Counted from the first letter of the stretch, positions 55,134 to 64,000 are shown. The stretch is 64,000 bases of DNA from Pedobacter foliorum (GCF_013266735.1 NZ_JABSNU010000009.1:124001-188000), one strand, 5' to 3'. Notes: a model not told the origin generated them from the sequence alone. Numbers and translations: made by a program.

Positions 55134-55937
55134 TTAAATAATTGCTGTAGTTGTATTCTGTACTTCTTTAACCATTCCGTTTTTATGAACAATCTCACGA
55201 GCAAGGTTCAAATAGTTAATTGCTCCTTTACAAGTTGCATCATGCATAATTACCGATATACCGTAACTTGGCGCCTCGCTTAAGCGGGTGTTACGCTGAA
55301 TGATCGTATCAAAAACCAACTCCTGGAAATGGGTTTTAACCTCTTCCACAACCTGATTAGAGAGTCTCAAACGTACATCGTACATGGTAAGTAGAATCCC
55401 TTCTATCTCTAATTCAGGATTTAAACGGTTTTGAACAATTTTAATTGTGTTCAAAAGTTTCCCTAAACCTTCAAGTGCAAAATACTCACACTGTACAGGG
55501 ATAATTACTGAATCAGCAGCAGTTAACGCGTTAATAGTAATTAAACCTAACGATGGAGAACAATCAACAATAATAAAATCGTACTGATCTTTAACTTTTT
55601 CCAGAACAGCCTTCATTTTATATTCTCTGTTGTTGAGGTTGATCATCTCAATCTCAGCACCAACTAAATCGATGTGTGCAGGAAGCAGATCCAGATTAGG
55701 TGTTTCAGTTTTCTGAATCGCGTCTACAGCATCAATATCATTAATGATACACTCGTAAATGCTATTTTTGATGCTTCTTGGATCAAAACCAATACCTGAA
55801 GTAGAATTGGCTTGAGGATCAGCATCAACTAATAATGTTCTATATTCCAGTACGGCTAAACTTGCGGCTAAGTTAATTGATGAAGTAGTTTTACCTACGC
55901 CACCTTTCTGATTTGCCAATGCAATAATTTTACTCAT
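55134..55937 (-). CDS. parA: Chromosome partitioning ATPase ParA (Soj)
   Basis: The 267-residue deviant-Walker ATPase has MSKIIALANQKGGVGKTTSS with the signature Lys, then LLVDADPQANSTSGIG, IIVDCSPSLGLITINAL and VIIPVQCEYFALEGL. No N-terminal helix-turn-helix extension is present, so it is the chromosomal Soj type. It is the first gene of a parA-parB-DUF5683 run. Its start is about 180 bp from the divergent FMN reductase gene. Confidence 0.96.
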   Translation of the reverse strand: MSKIIALANQKGGVGKTTSSINLAASLAVLEYRTLLVDADPQANSTSGIGFDPRSIKNSIYECIINDIDAVDAIQKTETPNLDLLPAHIDLVGAEIEMINLNNREYKMKAVLEKVKDQYDFIIVDCSPSLGLITINALTAADSVIIPVQCEYFALEGLGKLLNTIKIVQNRLNPELEIEGILLTMYDVRLRLSNQVVEEVKTHFQELVFDTIIQRNTRLSEAPSYGISVIMHDATCKGAINYLNLAREIVHKNGMVKEVQNTTTAII

Positions 55938-56118
55938 CTATCTTATTAATAATTACAATTATTCTCTAACGGCTTGTATTTACTCGACGTAAATCTATAA
56001 AAAATGCTATTTTTGTGTTTATTTAGGCATATTTTAACGAATAGCTAAGATACAAACTAAATGGCAAAATTAGTATTAAAGCCTTAAGTGTTTTACACAT
56101 CTTATTAACAATTTACAC

Positions 56119-56640
56119 ATGGTAACCATCATATCCGGAACCAACAGACCTCAAAGTAATACGCTAAAAGTAGCCCAATATTATCAGAAAACACTGGCAT
56201 TAAAAGGCTTAGAATCTACCGTCTTTAACCTTGAAGATTTGCCTGATAACCTTATCGCCTCTGACTTGTATGGAAAACGGAGTACTGAGTTCCAAGCTAT
56301 TCAGGAAATGGTTACAAAAACCACAAAGTTTCTTTTTATCATACCAGAGTACAATGGTAGTTTCCCTGGGGTCCTTAAAGTTTTTATTGATGCTTGCAAT
56401 TTCCCCGATAGCTTTTACGATAAAAAAGCAGCACTTGTAGGTGTATCATCTGGAAAATATGGAAACATTCGCGGTATTGATCATTTTGGTGGCGTATGTA
56501 GTTACCTGCATTTAAATGTTTTACCACTAAGGCTACACATCGCCACAATAAAAGCTGAGTTAAATGAACAAGGTGATTTCTTTAAAGAAGACACCCTTAA
56601 ATTTACCGACCAGCAGATGAATAAATTTATTGCGTTTTAA
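56119..56640 (+). CDS. NAD(P)H-dependent FMN reductase / NADPH-quinone oxidoreductase-like
   Basis: This 173-residue flavodoxin-fold protein opens MVTIISGTNRPQSNTLKVAQ, the FMN-phosphate loop of the NADPH-dependent FMN reductase family, and contains LFIIPEYNGSFPGVLKVFID and VGVSSGKYGNIRGIDHFG. It would pass electrons from NAD(P)H to FMN or quinone-like acceptors in the cytoplasm. It converges with the 152-aa unknown gene and overlaps its end by 14 bp. Confidence 0.9.
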   Translation: MVTIISGTNRPQSNTLKVAQYYQKTLALKGLESTVFNLEDLPDNLIASDLYGKRSTEFQAIQEMVTKTTKFLFIIPEYNGSFPGVLKVFIDACNFPDSFYDKKAALVGVSSGKYGNIRGIDHFGGVCSYLHLNVLPLRLHIATIKAELNEQGDFFKEDTLKFTDQQMNKFIAF

Positions 56641-57085
56641 AGCTTATCCAGGTTTTACCTTCGTTACCAAAAATAAAGTATCCCGGATATAACATTTCGG
56701 CAATATCTTCCAGCGCATTAACGGCAACCTCAGCTTCATCTGCCACCGCAGCCTCATCGTCCCATAAATAAACACGGTTATACTCAACCGAGGGCCAATC
56801 TTTGTTCAACAAGGTAGGCACAACCCCCATTAATTGCAGCATATTAGTGCTTTTCTCATAATAAACAACAACTCTGGCTGTGTTAATGTCATCTTGCAAA
56901 ACGCCACCAGCTTCATTAATAAGCCCCTCAAGATCTTTGCTCAGCTTATTCTCCGTATCCAGAAAAGCCACTGCAACTTTATCCATGAATTTAATTTTAT
57001 GCTGAATTATATCTACCCGATCCTGAAGACTCTCACGTAATTGTTCATCCTCTACCCTACTTATAACCGCATTTAAAAAAGACAT
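56627..57085 (-). CDS. Conserved-looking hypothetical protein, 152 aa
   Basis: The product has no signal peptide or membrane segment. It starts with a helical charged part (MSFLNAVISRVEDEQLRESL then QDRVDIIQHKIKFMDKVAV), followed by DINTARVVVYYEKSTNML and an acidic run LWDDEAAVADEAEVAVNALE, and ends with YPGYFIFGNEGKTWISFKTQ. The balance of acidic residues suggests a soluble protein. I do not recognise the family. It overlaps the FMN reductase end by 14 bp and starts 45 bp from the divergent peptide-binding lipoprotein gene. Confidence 0.75.
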   Translation of the reverse strand: MSFLNAVISRVEDEQLRESLQDRVDIIQHKIKFMDKVAVAFLDTENKLSKDLEGLINEAGGVLQDDINTARVVVYYEKSTNMLQLMGVVPTLLNKDWPSVEYNRVYLWDDEAAVADEAEVAVNALEDIAEMLYPGYFIFGNEGKTWISFKTQ

Positions 57086-57130
57086 ATTGATTTATTTATT
57101 ACTTTGTGCAAAATTAGTATTCCTAAACTG

Positions 57131-58762
57131 ATGCATCGTATTATAATCAATATTTTTTGCGGATTGCTTCTGCTTACTATCTTTTCATGTAGTGGTCCTT
57201 CTTCAAATAAGGACAAAAAAGTATTTAACATGAATCTTGATCAGAATTTAACTTCTCTTGATCCAGCCTTTGCTCGTAACCAGAATGCCTTATGGATGAT
57301 TAACCAGGTTTTCAACGGGTTAGTGCAGGTAGATAGCAACCTTAACATTCTTCCTTGCATCGCTAAAACCTGGCAAATTTCTTCTGATGGATTGACTTAC
57401 ACCTTTAACCTCCGTAATGATGTGTACTTTCATAACGACCCCATTTTCCCAAAGGGAATAGGCAGAAAAGCTGTAGCATCCGATTTTGTTTATAGTTTTT
57501 ACCGTCTCATTGATCCCAAGGTCGCCTCTTCCGGCGGTTGGATATTTAGCGACAAGGTAAAAGACATCAACAATTTTATTGCAATAAATGACACTACTTT
57601 TCAAGTTAAACTCATAAAGCCATTCCCAGCTTTTATGAAACTGCTTACCACTCAATATTGCTCAGTAGTACCAAAAGAGATTGTTGAGCATTACGGTAAG
57701 GACTTCCGTAGTCACCCAATTGGTACAGGCCCATTTAAATTCAAATACTGGAAAGAAGATGAAATTCTGGTTCTCCTTAAAAACGAAAATTACTGGGAGA
57801 AAATAAACGGCACCAAACTCCCTTATCTCGATGCCGTAAAAGTTACATTTATTACTGAAAAGCAAAGTGCCTTCATGAACTTTCTAAAAAAAGATCTTGA
57901 TTTTTTTGACAAAGTCGATGGAAGTTACCGGGATGATATATTAACAAAAAGCGGCAAAATGACCGCAAAATATAAAGGCAAATTCAACTTAAGAAAGGGG
58001 CCATACCTTTGCACCGAATACGTCGGAATACTTGTTGATACCAACATAGCCATTACCAAAAACTCTCCCCTAAAATACCAAAAAGTACGACAAGCAATAA
58101 ATTATGCGATTGACAAACCCAAACTAATTAAATATCTACGCAACAGTATTGGCATCCCTGCAACCGCAGGATTTATCCCCCAAGGAATGCCGGGTTTTGA
58201 TAGTACAGCAGTTAAAGGCTATCATTATAATCCAGAAAAAGCTGCCGTGTTGTTAGCGGAGGCGGGATTTCCAAACGGAAAGGGAATGTCTAAGGTTACC
58301 CTCAGCACTTCTACTACTTATAAAGACCTTATAGAATTTATACAAGGCGAGTTGGCAGCAATCGGCATTAAAGTAAAAGTTGATGTGAGCCCTAATGCAA
58401 GCTTAAGAGATTTAATGTCTAAAAATGAAGTGAACTTTTTTAGGGGTTCCTGGATTGCTGATTATCCGGATGGGGAGAACTACCTCGCGATGTTTTATTC
58501 CAAAAACAAAGTACCAAATGGGCCGAATTATACTGCTTACTACAATGATGATTTCGACAAACTATTTGAGCAAAGCTATTATGTTAGCGACAATGCCAAA
58601 CGCTATTTATTATATCAAAAAATGGATCAGATGGTAATGGATTATGCGAACATAGTTCCCATTTACTACGATCAATCAGTAATCATGACTCAAAATAACA
58701 TTAGTGGATATAGCATAAATCCACAAAATCTAATGATTCTAAAAACTGTTAAAAAGAAATAA
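57131..58762 (+). CDS. ABC-type peptide-binding lipoprotein (SBP family 5, OppA/DppA-like)
   Basis: The ATG at 57131 gives a 543-residue precursor with lipobox I-F-S-C (Cys20); a TTG at 57104 would only lengthen the signal. The family-5 solute-binding pattern is clear: LDPAFARNQNALWMINQVFN, LNILPCIAKTWQISSDGLTYTFNLR, HPIGTGPFKFKYWKEDEIL, VRQAINYAIDKPKLI and FPNGKGMSKVTLSTS. It should bind oligopeptides or similar ligands. No permease or ATPase genes are near, so it is an orphan binding protein. A terminator overlaps its stop. Confidence 0.93.
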   Translation: MHRIIINIFCGLLLLTIFSCSGPSSNKDKKVFNMNLDQNLTSLDPAFARNQNALWMINQVFNGLVQVDSNLNILPCIAKTWQISSDGLTYTFNLRNDVYFHNDPIFPKGIGRKAVASDFVYSFYRLIDPKVASSGGWIFSDKVKDINNFIAINDTTFQVKLIKPFPAFMKLLTTQYCSVVPKEIVEHYGKDFRSHPIGTGPFKFKYWKEDEILVLLKNENYWEKINGTKLPYLDAVKVTFITEKQSAFMNFLKKDLDFFDKVDGSYRDDILTKSGKMTAKYKGKFNLRKGPYLCTEYVGILVDTNIAITKNSPLKYQKVRQAINYAIDKPKLIKYLRNSIGIPATAGFIPQGMPGFDSTAVKGYHYNPEKAAVLLAEAGFPNGKGMSKVTLSTSTTYKDLIEFIQGELAAIGIKVKVDVSPNASLRDLMSKNEVNFFRGSWIADYPDGENYLAMFYSKNKVPNGPNYTAYYNDDFDKLFEQSYYVSDNAKRYLLYQKMDQMVMDYANIVPIYYDQSVIMTQNNISGYSINPQNLMILKTVKKK

Positions 58763-58793
58763 GCCTCACCAATTTATTTAGTGAGGCTTATTA
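58761..58793. terminator. Bidirectional terminator between peptide-binding and TonB genes
   Basis: AAGCCTCAC (58761-58769) pairs with GTGAGGCTT (58781-58789), with an 11-nt AT-rich loop. Both outer flanks are AT-rich. It starts inside the stop of the peptide-binding gene and precedes the convergent receptor stop by 20 bp. Confidence 0.75.
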
Positions 58794-58812
58794 TTACTGT
58801 AATGAGCAACAT

Positions 58813-61221
58813 TTATTGCTGCACACCACCTCCCATTCCACCTTGCTCTTCTTTTTTCAAATCATCATTTTTAATAGATTTCTTTTGGGTAAACTTAAGC
58901 TTACCAAAATTATAGCTAAAGTTTAAGCCGAAAGATCTCAGTGGATAATGAATATCAGTATTCTGAGTTGATGTTGCCGTATTGTTTACTGTTTTAATAT
59001 TTAAATCACGACTAAATGGATTCAAAACATTTAAACCAATAGTTGCTTTTTTATTAAAAATCTCCTTTTTCACAGCACCGCCATAAAAATACATAGCATC
59101 AGTTTTTCCCTGGAATGTTCTTCTTGGTGAATTAATCACACCCCAAAGTTCCGTATTCCAACCTCCAGACAACGCGTAAGCAGATCTGGCAAAAGCAGTA
59201 TAATTAAGGAAAGTCCCTGTATTTATGTTATTTTGAGCATTACTAACGTCATAAGTATTCATACCAAAGTTAGCCATTAAGGTCCATTTTGGCTTTGGAT
59301 TATATGAACCAAAAACATTAAAACCATACGACTGACTAGTACCCACGTTTAAATATGAGGTTAAGTTTTTACTTACACCATCCTCTACAATTGGCTTAAT
59401 AAAACTTTCAATAACATTTTTCGTGTTACGATAAAACACTGAAGCATTAATTACAGAACCTTTAATAAAGGTTGAGTATCCTACCTCAATATTATCACTC
59501 AATTCAGGAGATAACTTCGGATTACCTTGCATTGGATTGTAAACATCACTTTCATTTCTAAAAGGATTCAAATAAAACAAACTTGGCCTCTGTATTCTGC
59601 GGTTATAGCTTACCTTAACAGTAGTCATTCCCTTTAAAGTTTGCGACAAAACTAAACTAGGGAATAAATTAAAGTAATCATTTTTAAACGGTACAATATT
59701 ACCTGCAAGCCCATCAATCTTAGTATACTCAGCTCTTAAACCTGCTTTAGCAGTAATTTTTTTAGTCAATTTAAATCCAAGCACTCCATAAGCAGAGCCT
59801 ACATTCTGATCGTAATCAAAATCCTGAGCATTCTGATCATAGTCACTTATTATGTTTCTAAAAATACCTTTCAAACCGGTTTCGAGCGTTGTTGTTTTGC
59901 TAAAAGGATAAGTATAATCTGTTTGCAAAGTGTACTCATTATTTTTACCAGTATTACCTCCAATTAAAGTAAAATCAGGAACGCCCTCAGATATAAACCT
60001 GTTCGAGAAATCACTGGTATTTCTTCCTCTCGAAAGCTGTGCAGATACGCTCAATTCTTCTCCCTCTTTTTTACTTGTCTTTCTGTAATCAACATTCCAA
60101 TCCATGTTATTAAAACCCATGTCCATATCTCTGATATTCTGAGAAAAGACATTATTTGTTAGAATATCCGAACTACCAGGGCCACCATTTGAAAACCTGT
60201 TAAACTTAACTGTAGAACTAATGTTATGATAACTATTAAAATCATAATCAAGACCAGCACTTCCATTATAGCCAACTCTTGACCATTTAGAAAAACCATT
60301 TTGTGATACAGTATTGGTTACCCCATCTACCACAGAGCTATTAAATACCACCACTCTTGAATTCTGTGGATAAGCATGGTTTACACCTAAATTCCCTGTC
60401 AAAGACAAACGACCTGTTTTAGCATTTAAATTAAAAGCACCGTTATTTGAACGAGTACCTGCAGATGTATTTAAACTTCCACTAACACCCTCAGCAGTTT
60501 TCTTTTTTGTTATAATATTGATAATTCCACCAGAACCTTCGGCATCATATTTTGCAGAAGGACTAGTAATTACTTCAACACTTTTAATTTGTTCTGCGGG
60601 GATCATCTTTAAAGCATCAGCCACGCTGTTTGCCATTGTTCCTGAAGGTTTTCCGTTAATTAAAACACGCACTGAACTTCCACGCAATTGCACATTTCCG
60701 TTAATATCAACAGAAAGCATAGGGACTTTACGCATTACATCTGTAGCATCTCCACCTGCATTAGTGATATCTGCTTCAGCATTATAAACCAACTTGTCAA
60801 CTTTGTTTTCAATCAAAGCCTTTTCCCCTACAATAGAAACCTCCTTAAGGTTACTTTCTGTAGGACTTACATATATAGTTCCCGCATTTAAATCTGGTTT
60901 TTCAGGACTGGTTTTAACGGTTATAGATTTGGTTTTATAGCCCATAAACCCAACCGAAAGCTTATACTGATCTGGGGCAACATTTTGCAAAACCACTTTT
61001 CCCTTTTCATCGGTTACTCCACCGTTTACTGATTTGTTGTCAGCTATTTTTATTAAAGATACTGATGCGTAGTCAATAGGTTTTTTAGTGAGCGAGTCTA
61101 AAATCAATGCTGTAATACGTCCAGTTACTTTGGGTTTTTGCGGTGCACCTCCCAAAGAAAACTGAGCATTTGCATTAAGCATCATTCCCAATCCCACAAG
61201 TAATAGTAAAATTCGTTTCAT
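58813..61221 (-). CDS. TonB-dependent receptor, outer-membrane beta-barrel type
   Basis: The 802-residue protein has a signal peptide (MKRILLLLVGLGMMLNANAQ), a carboxypeptidase-regulatory-like domain at about 30-110 (VTGRITALILDSLTKKPIDY), a plug-like block (VMRKVPMLSVDINGNVQLRG, VRVLINGKPSGTM, VEVITSPSAKYDAEGSGGII) and a barrel with NRRIQRPSLFYLNPFRNESD. It is the same architecture as the receptor at 21680. A Gly/Gln-rich, charged tail after the last strand (KKEEQGGMGGGVQQ) is common in this group. No SusD partner; ligand unknown. Confidence 0.93.
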   Translation of the reverse strand: MKRILLLLVGLGMMLNANAQFSLGGAPQKPKVTGRITALILDSLTKKPIDYASVSLIKIADNKSVNGGVTDEKGKVVLQNVAPDQYKLSVGFMGYKTKSITVKTSPEKPDLNAGTIYVSPTESNLKEVSIVGEKALIENKVDKLVYNAEADITNAGGDATDVMRKVPMLSVDINGNVQLRGSSVRVLINGKPSGTMANSVADALKMIPAEQIKSVEVITSPSAKYDAEGSGGIINIITKKKTAEGVSGSLNTSAGTRSNNGAFNLNAKTGRLSLTGNLGVNHAYPQNSRVVVFNSSVVDGVTNTVSQNGFSKWSRVGYNGSAGLDYDFNSYHNISSTVKFNRFSNGGPGSSDILTNNVFSQNIRDMDMGFNNMDWNVDYRKTSKKEGEELSVSAQLSRGRNTSDFSNRFISEGVPDFTLIGGNTGKNNEYTLQTDYTYPFSKTTTLETGLKGIFRNIISDYDQNAQDFDYDQNVGSAYGVLGFKLTKKITAKAGLRAEYTKIDGLAGNIVPFKNDYFNLFPSLVLSQTLKGMTTVKVSYNRRIQRPSLFYLNPFRNESDVYNPMQGNPKLSPELSDNIEVGYSTFIKGSVINASVFYRNTKNVIESFIKPIVEDGVSKNLTSYLNVGTSQSYGFNVFGSYNPKPKWTLMANFGMNTYDVSNAQNNINTGTFLNYTAFARSAYALSGGWNTELWGVINSPRRTFQGKTDAMYFYGGAVKKEIFNKKATIGLNVLNPFSRDLNIKTVNNTATSTQNTDIHYPLRSFGLNFSYNFGKLKFTQKKSIKNDDLKKEEQGGMGGGVQQ

Positions 61222-61394
61222 ATAAATAATATTTCTTCAATTAGTCGGCGCAAGGTCGGTTTTGTTACACTTTCTATCAAGAGAAATTAGATTATATACA
61301 AATTGGAAGCGGTGAAATGCTCCTTTTTATCGGTCAAATTAATCGCCGCCTTCCAATTCAAACATTTCTTCTACCGATACACAAAATACTCTGG

Positions 61395-62396
61395 CTATTT
61401 AAATGCCTCTGCTAGCAATTCATACGAACGCAATCTTGCATTGTGATCAAAAATATGCGAAGTTGCCATAATCTCATCAACTTGTGTTTGATCTAGAAAC
61501 TGTTGTAAATCCTCTTTTATCGTTTCTTTACTTCCGGTAAAAGTACAAGCCAACATTTGCCCTGCCTGCTCCTCTTCGTAGTCAGTCCAGATACCTTCCA
61601 TACTTTCAACAGGAGGTTGTAAAAGTCTACGCTGACCGGTTACAATCCCTCTAAACAATTGATACAAGGAAGTAGCCAGTTTGTTGGCTTCGGCATCAGT
61701 ATCCGCAGCAACAACATTTACACACGCTAAAACATAGGGTGAAGCCAAATGCTCAGAAGGTTTAAAATTTTGTCTGTATATATTTATTGCAGTAAGAAAC
61801 TGTGCTGGAGCAAAATGACTTGCAAAAGCGTACGGCAAACCTAAAGCCGCAGCTAATCGGGCGCTATCAGTACTTGATCCTAATATCCATATAGGAATAT
61901 CAAGCCCCTCGCCAGGAATTGCTCTTACACTACTTCTATGATTATCAGCCGATAAGTAAGCCTGTAATCTCAATACATCTCCCGGGAAATCCTGTGCAGC
62001 ATGCATACGTTCTCCTCTGATCGCAGCGGCTGTTGCCTGGTCAGTACCTGGCGCTCTTCCCAATCCCAAATCTATTCTATCAGGATACAAAGAAGCCAGC
62101 GTGCCAAATTGTTCTGCAATAACCAATGGCGAGTGATTTGGCAACATTATGCCACCAGCACCAACTCTTATTGTTTTTGTTCCTCCGGCTATATGCCCTA
62201 TCACTACAGAAGTCGCTGAACTGGCAACGCTAATCATATTATGATGTTCCGCCAACCAGTAGCGGTTATACCCCCACTCTTCAACATGGCGGGCAAGATC
62301 TAAACTTTTCTTAAAGGTATCGGCTGGAGTCTTGCCTTGAATTACAGTAGCAAGATCTAATACAGAGTAAGGAATAGTATTCAGTAGTTTTTTCAT
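61395..62396 (-). CDS. Luciferase-like (LLM class) flavin-dependent oxidoreductase
   Basis: The 333-residue protein opens with SVLDLATVIQGKTPADTFK and has EEWGYNRYWLAEHHNMISVA, the core of the bacterial-luciferase-like F1 group, then RVGAGGIMLPNHSPLVIAEQ, LYPDRIDLGLGRAPGTDQAT and IPIWILGSSTDSARLAAALG. It would be an FMN- or F420-type monooxygenase of unknown substrate, more like the alkanal-monooxygenase-like group found in many genomes. A short hairpin lies 12 bp before its start in the leader. Confidence 0.92.
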   Translation of the reverse strand: MKKLLNTIPYSVLDLATVIQGKTPADTFKKSLDLARHVEEWGYNRYWLAEHHNMISVASSATSVVIGHIAGGTKTIRVGAGGIMLPNHSPLVIAEQFGTLASLYPDRIDLGLGRAPGTDQATAAAIRGERMHAAQDFPGDVLRLQAYLSADNHRSSVRAIPGEGLDIPIWILGSSTDSARLAAALGLPYAFASHFAPAQFLTAINIYRQNFKPSEHLASPYVLACVNVVAADTDAEANKLATSLYQLFRGIVTGQRRLLQPPVESMEGIWTDYEEEQAGQMLACTFTGSKETIKEDLQQFLDQTQVDEIMATSHIFDHNARLRSYELLAEAFK

Positions 62397-62562
62397 ATTG
62401 CTTAAAAGTAGGCTGCAAAACTACAGCCTATTTCTGCCAAACTCTGTTTCCTTATTACCTTATGACTTTAAATCCACCGAACTTGTAAAAGCAGGCAACT
62501 ATTTAAAACTCATCTACGTATTTATAAATATGCAGTTTTATAAAACCTAAATCACAAACGTC

Positions 62563-62646
62563 ATGAAAACCTACCTAACAAATCGTGTTTGCATCTACAT
62601 AGCAATAGCTGGGGTCTTTTTCCTACTTTTCTTTATCTGTAAGTAG
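62563..62646 (+). CDS. Putative 27-aa single-membrane-helix peptide
   Basis: An ATG-started ORF encodes a basic opening (MKTYLTNRVC) and one hydrophobic helix (IYIAIAGVFFLLFFIC) with a Lys end. It looks like a small membrane peptide, but no ribosome-binding site or family is recognised, and the size is near chance. Confidence 0.3.
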   Translation: MKTYLTNRVCIYIAIAGVFFLLFFICK

Positions 62647-62665
62647 AATTCTGGAAATAATCCAT

Positions 62666-62905
62666 TTACTTCAAAAGCGCAATACTAGCTTCAAGTTCTG
62701 CGATTTCATTTTGCCGTTGCTCAATTAGAGTTGTTTGACTGTTAACATCCTTGTTCAGGTTTGATATCTCGAGTTTAATATCAAATGTCTGTTCTTCCTT
62801 TCCCAGGTCACTAACAAGATTTTGAACTTGTTTCAAGTTACGTTGCTGATCTGCTAAACTTGCCTTTGCCACCTCTAATGATTCAGCTAACTCCTTAATT
62901 TCCAT
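62666..62905 (-). CDS. Small coiled-coil protein, 79 aa
   Basis: The product is almost wholly helical with heptad-like leucine spacing: MEIKELAESLEVAKASLADQ and further on KQVQNLVSDLGKEEQTFD and QRQNEIAELEASIALLK. It has no signal or membrane segment. It could be a dimeric coiled-coil protein; I do not recognise a family. It is transcribed away from the GH43 gene that starts at 62980. Confidence 0.65.
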   Translation of the reverse strand: MEIKELAESLEVAKASLADQQRNLKQVQNLVSDLGKEEQTFDIKLEISNLNKDVNSQTTLIEQRQNEIAELEASIALLK

Positions 62906-62979
62906 GATTTTTCAATTAACTGACAATGTACGCATAATAAACCGTTAAAAAATTACAGTAAAATTCTATCTTGCAGGTT

Positions 62980-64000
62980 ATGAGACTATTTAAATACCTA
63001 CTTCTTGTAGCTGCAACACAATTTACTGCAGCAGTACAACCATTATTTGCCCAGGAGATAACGGCAGTTATTCCAGGAGACTTTGCAGACCCTTCAATTA
63101 TTCGAAAAGGAAACGAGTACTATGCCATCGGTACTTCATCCGAATGGGCTCCGCACTTCCCTATGTTTAAATCCACAAACTTAAAAAACTGGAAGCAAAC
63201 AGGCTATGTATTCAAACAAGCTCCCGAATGGGCTAACGCTTCTTTCTGGGCACCTGAATATTACTACCACAACAAAACCTACTTTATTTACTACACCGCA
63301 AGACGGAAAAAAGACGGCATATCCTGCATAGGTGTGGCCACTTCCAAATATCCTGACAAAGATTTCAAAGACCATGGAATCATTATTGAGTATGGAAAAG
63401 AAGCCATTGATGCTTTCGTATTTAACGACAATGGGCAATTGTATATCACCTGGAAGGCTTACGGATTAGATGGCAGGCCAATAGAAATTCTTGGTAGTAA
63501 ACTATCTAATGATGGGCTACATCTTCAAGGCGAAGCATTTACTATGATGAAAGACGATAAAGGCATTGGACTTGAAGGACAAAGCATCCTTAAAAAAGAT
63601 GATTACTATTATATGTTTTACTCTGTGGGCAATTGCTGTGGTAGTAAATGCGATTATAATGTTAGAGTTGCCAGATCTAAAACCTTTCAGGGACCCTATG
63701 AGAACCATACCAAAAACCCTATTTTACAGGAAAATGAATGGTGGAAATGCTCTGGTCATGGCACTTTTGTAAATAGTCCTGATGGCAAGTTCTACTACAT
63801 TTATCATGCTTACAATAAAGCCAGTAGTGTTTTTACAGGCAGACAAGGGATGCTTGCAGAGCTTATCTGGTCAGGAAAAAATGAATGGCCTGAATTCAAA
63901 GAGCTATCCCCTGCTTCAAGCAATCCATCCAGCAATAACTTCAAAGCTAACTTTACAACAAAAAGCCCATCTGTAGATTGGCAGTGGGATTTCAGAAACT
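62980..64000 (+). CDS. Secreted GH43-family glycosidase, 5' part (runs off the window)
   Basis: The frame is open from the ATG at 62980 to the right edge (340 codons). It has a signal peptide (ending PLFAQ), then the GH43 propeller motifs: DFADPSIIRKGNEYYAIG with the base Asp37, SFWAPEYYYHNKTYFIYYTA, a transition-state Asp (D144 in EAIDAFVF) and the acid Glu199 in GIGLEGQSILKK. The rest continues with NEWWKCSGHGTF and FYYIYHAYNK. GH43 enzymes are arabinofuranosidases, xylosidases or related exo-enzymes; which cannot be read. A C-terminal extra domain probably begins at about 320, where the propeller ends. Confidence 0.88.
   Translation, partial: MRLFKYLLLVAATQFTAAVQPLFAQEITAVIPGDFADPSIIRKGNEYYAIGTSSEWAPHFPMFKSTNLKNWKQTGYVFKQAPEWANASFWAPEYYYHNKTYFIYYTARRKKDGISCIGVATSKYPDKDFKDHGIIIEYGKEAIDAFVFNDNGQLYITWKAYGLDGRPIEILGSKLSNDGLHLQGEAFTMMKDDKGIGLEGQSILKKDDYYYMFYSVGNCCGSKCDYNVRVARSKTFQGPYENHTKNPILQENEWWKCSGHGTFVNSPDGKFYYIYHAYNKASSVFTGRQGMLAELIWSGKNEWPEFKELSPASSNPSSNNFKANFTTKSPSVDWQWDFRN

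Noticed and set aside
54202..55937. parS site near parAB
   Set aside because: I looked for a TGTTCCACGTGGAACA-like palindrome by eye in and around these genes and found none; it may lie elsewhere near the origin.

Overview
The window reads as a chromosomal segment of a Bacteroidota bacterium, most likely Sphingobacteriaceae (Pedobacter-like). The basis is two SusC/SusD pairs, several large TonB-dependent receptors, DUF4295 next to rpmB-rpmG, a bacillithiol gene (bshC), the gene order dapB-lepB-DUF5683-parB-parA, AT-rich intergenic DNA, and one promoter of the Bacteroidota type (TTG about 20 nt before a TAnnTTTG-like box). No phage, insertion sequence, CRISPR array or integrase was seen. The first and last genes are cut by the window edges.

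Layout. 1-5129 (+): a tripartite RND efflux operon (adaptor C-terminus, AcrB-type pump, TolC-type lipoprotein). 5204-16883 (-): a SusC/SusD pair, then, after a strong terminator, a redoxin, a c-type cytochrome fused to a peptidylglycine-monooxygenase-like copper domain, a VCBS/ASPIC-UnbV protein and a vanadium-haloperoxidase-like PAP2 protein. This oxidative set is the most unusual part of the window. 17001-18188 (-): ROK regulator 1. 18445-18696 (-): tRNA-Tyr and tRNA-Ala, each with a terminator. 18799-24094 (+): a stand-alone TonB-plug-like ORF, a DUF2490 protein, a GIN-domain protein, a serine hydrolase and a TonB-dependent receptor. 24108-35557: a Tat-exported GH43-like protein (-), ROK regulator 2 (+), then GH125, GH92, SusD and SusC (-), a typical alpha-mannan or N-glycan utilisation locus.

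36166-38316 (-): lpxB, a small membrane protein and surE. 38568-41501 (+): an M16 peptidase. 41571-43716 (-): a CsbD-like protein and acetyl-CoA synthetase. 44091-49965 (+): rpmB, rpmG, DUF4295, ftsY, rimO, bshC and an Ldh-family dehydrogenase. 49960-55937 (-): a GH29 fucosidase, lepB, dapB, a DUF5683 protein, parB and parA. 56119-64000: an FMN reductase, an unknown 152-aa protein, an orphan peptide-binding lipoprotein, a TonB-dependent receptor, a luciferase-like monooxygenase, a small coiled-coil protein and the 5' part of a secreted GH43 enzyme.

How it fits together. The accessory third (5.2-35.6 kb) is built for glycan or other polymer uptake: SusCD pairs import, secreted enzymes cut or oxidise, and two paralogous ROK repressors probably sense the sugars. 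The right half is mostly housekeeping. Functions are assigned from motifs and family knowledge read by eye; no database search was run.
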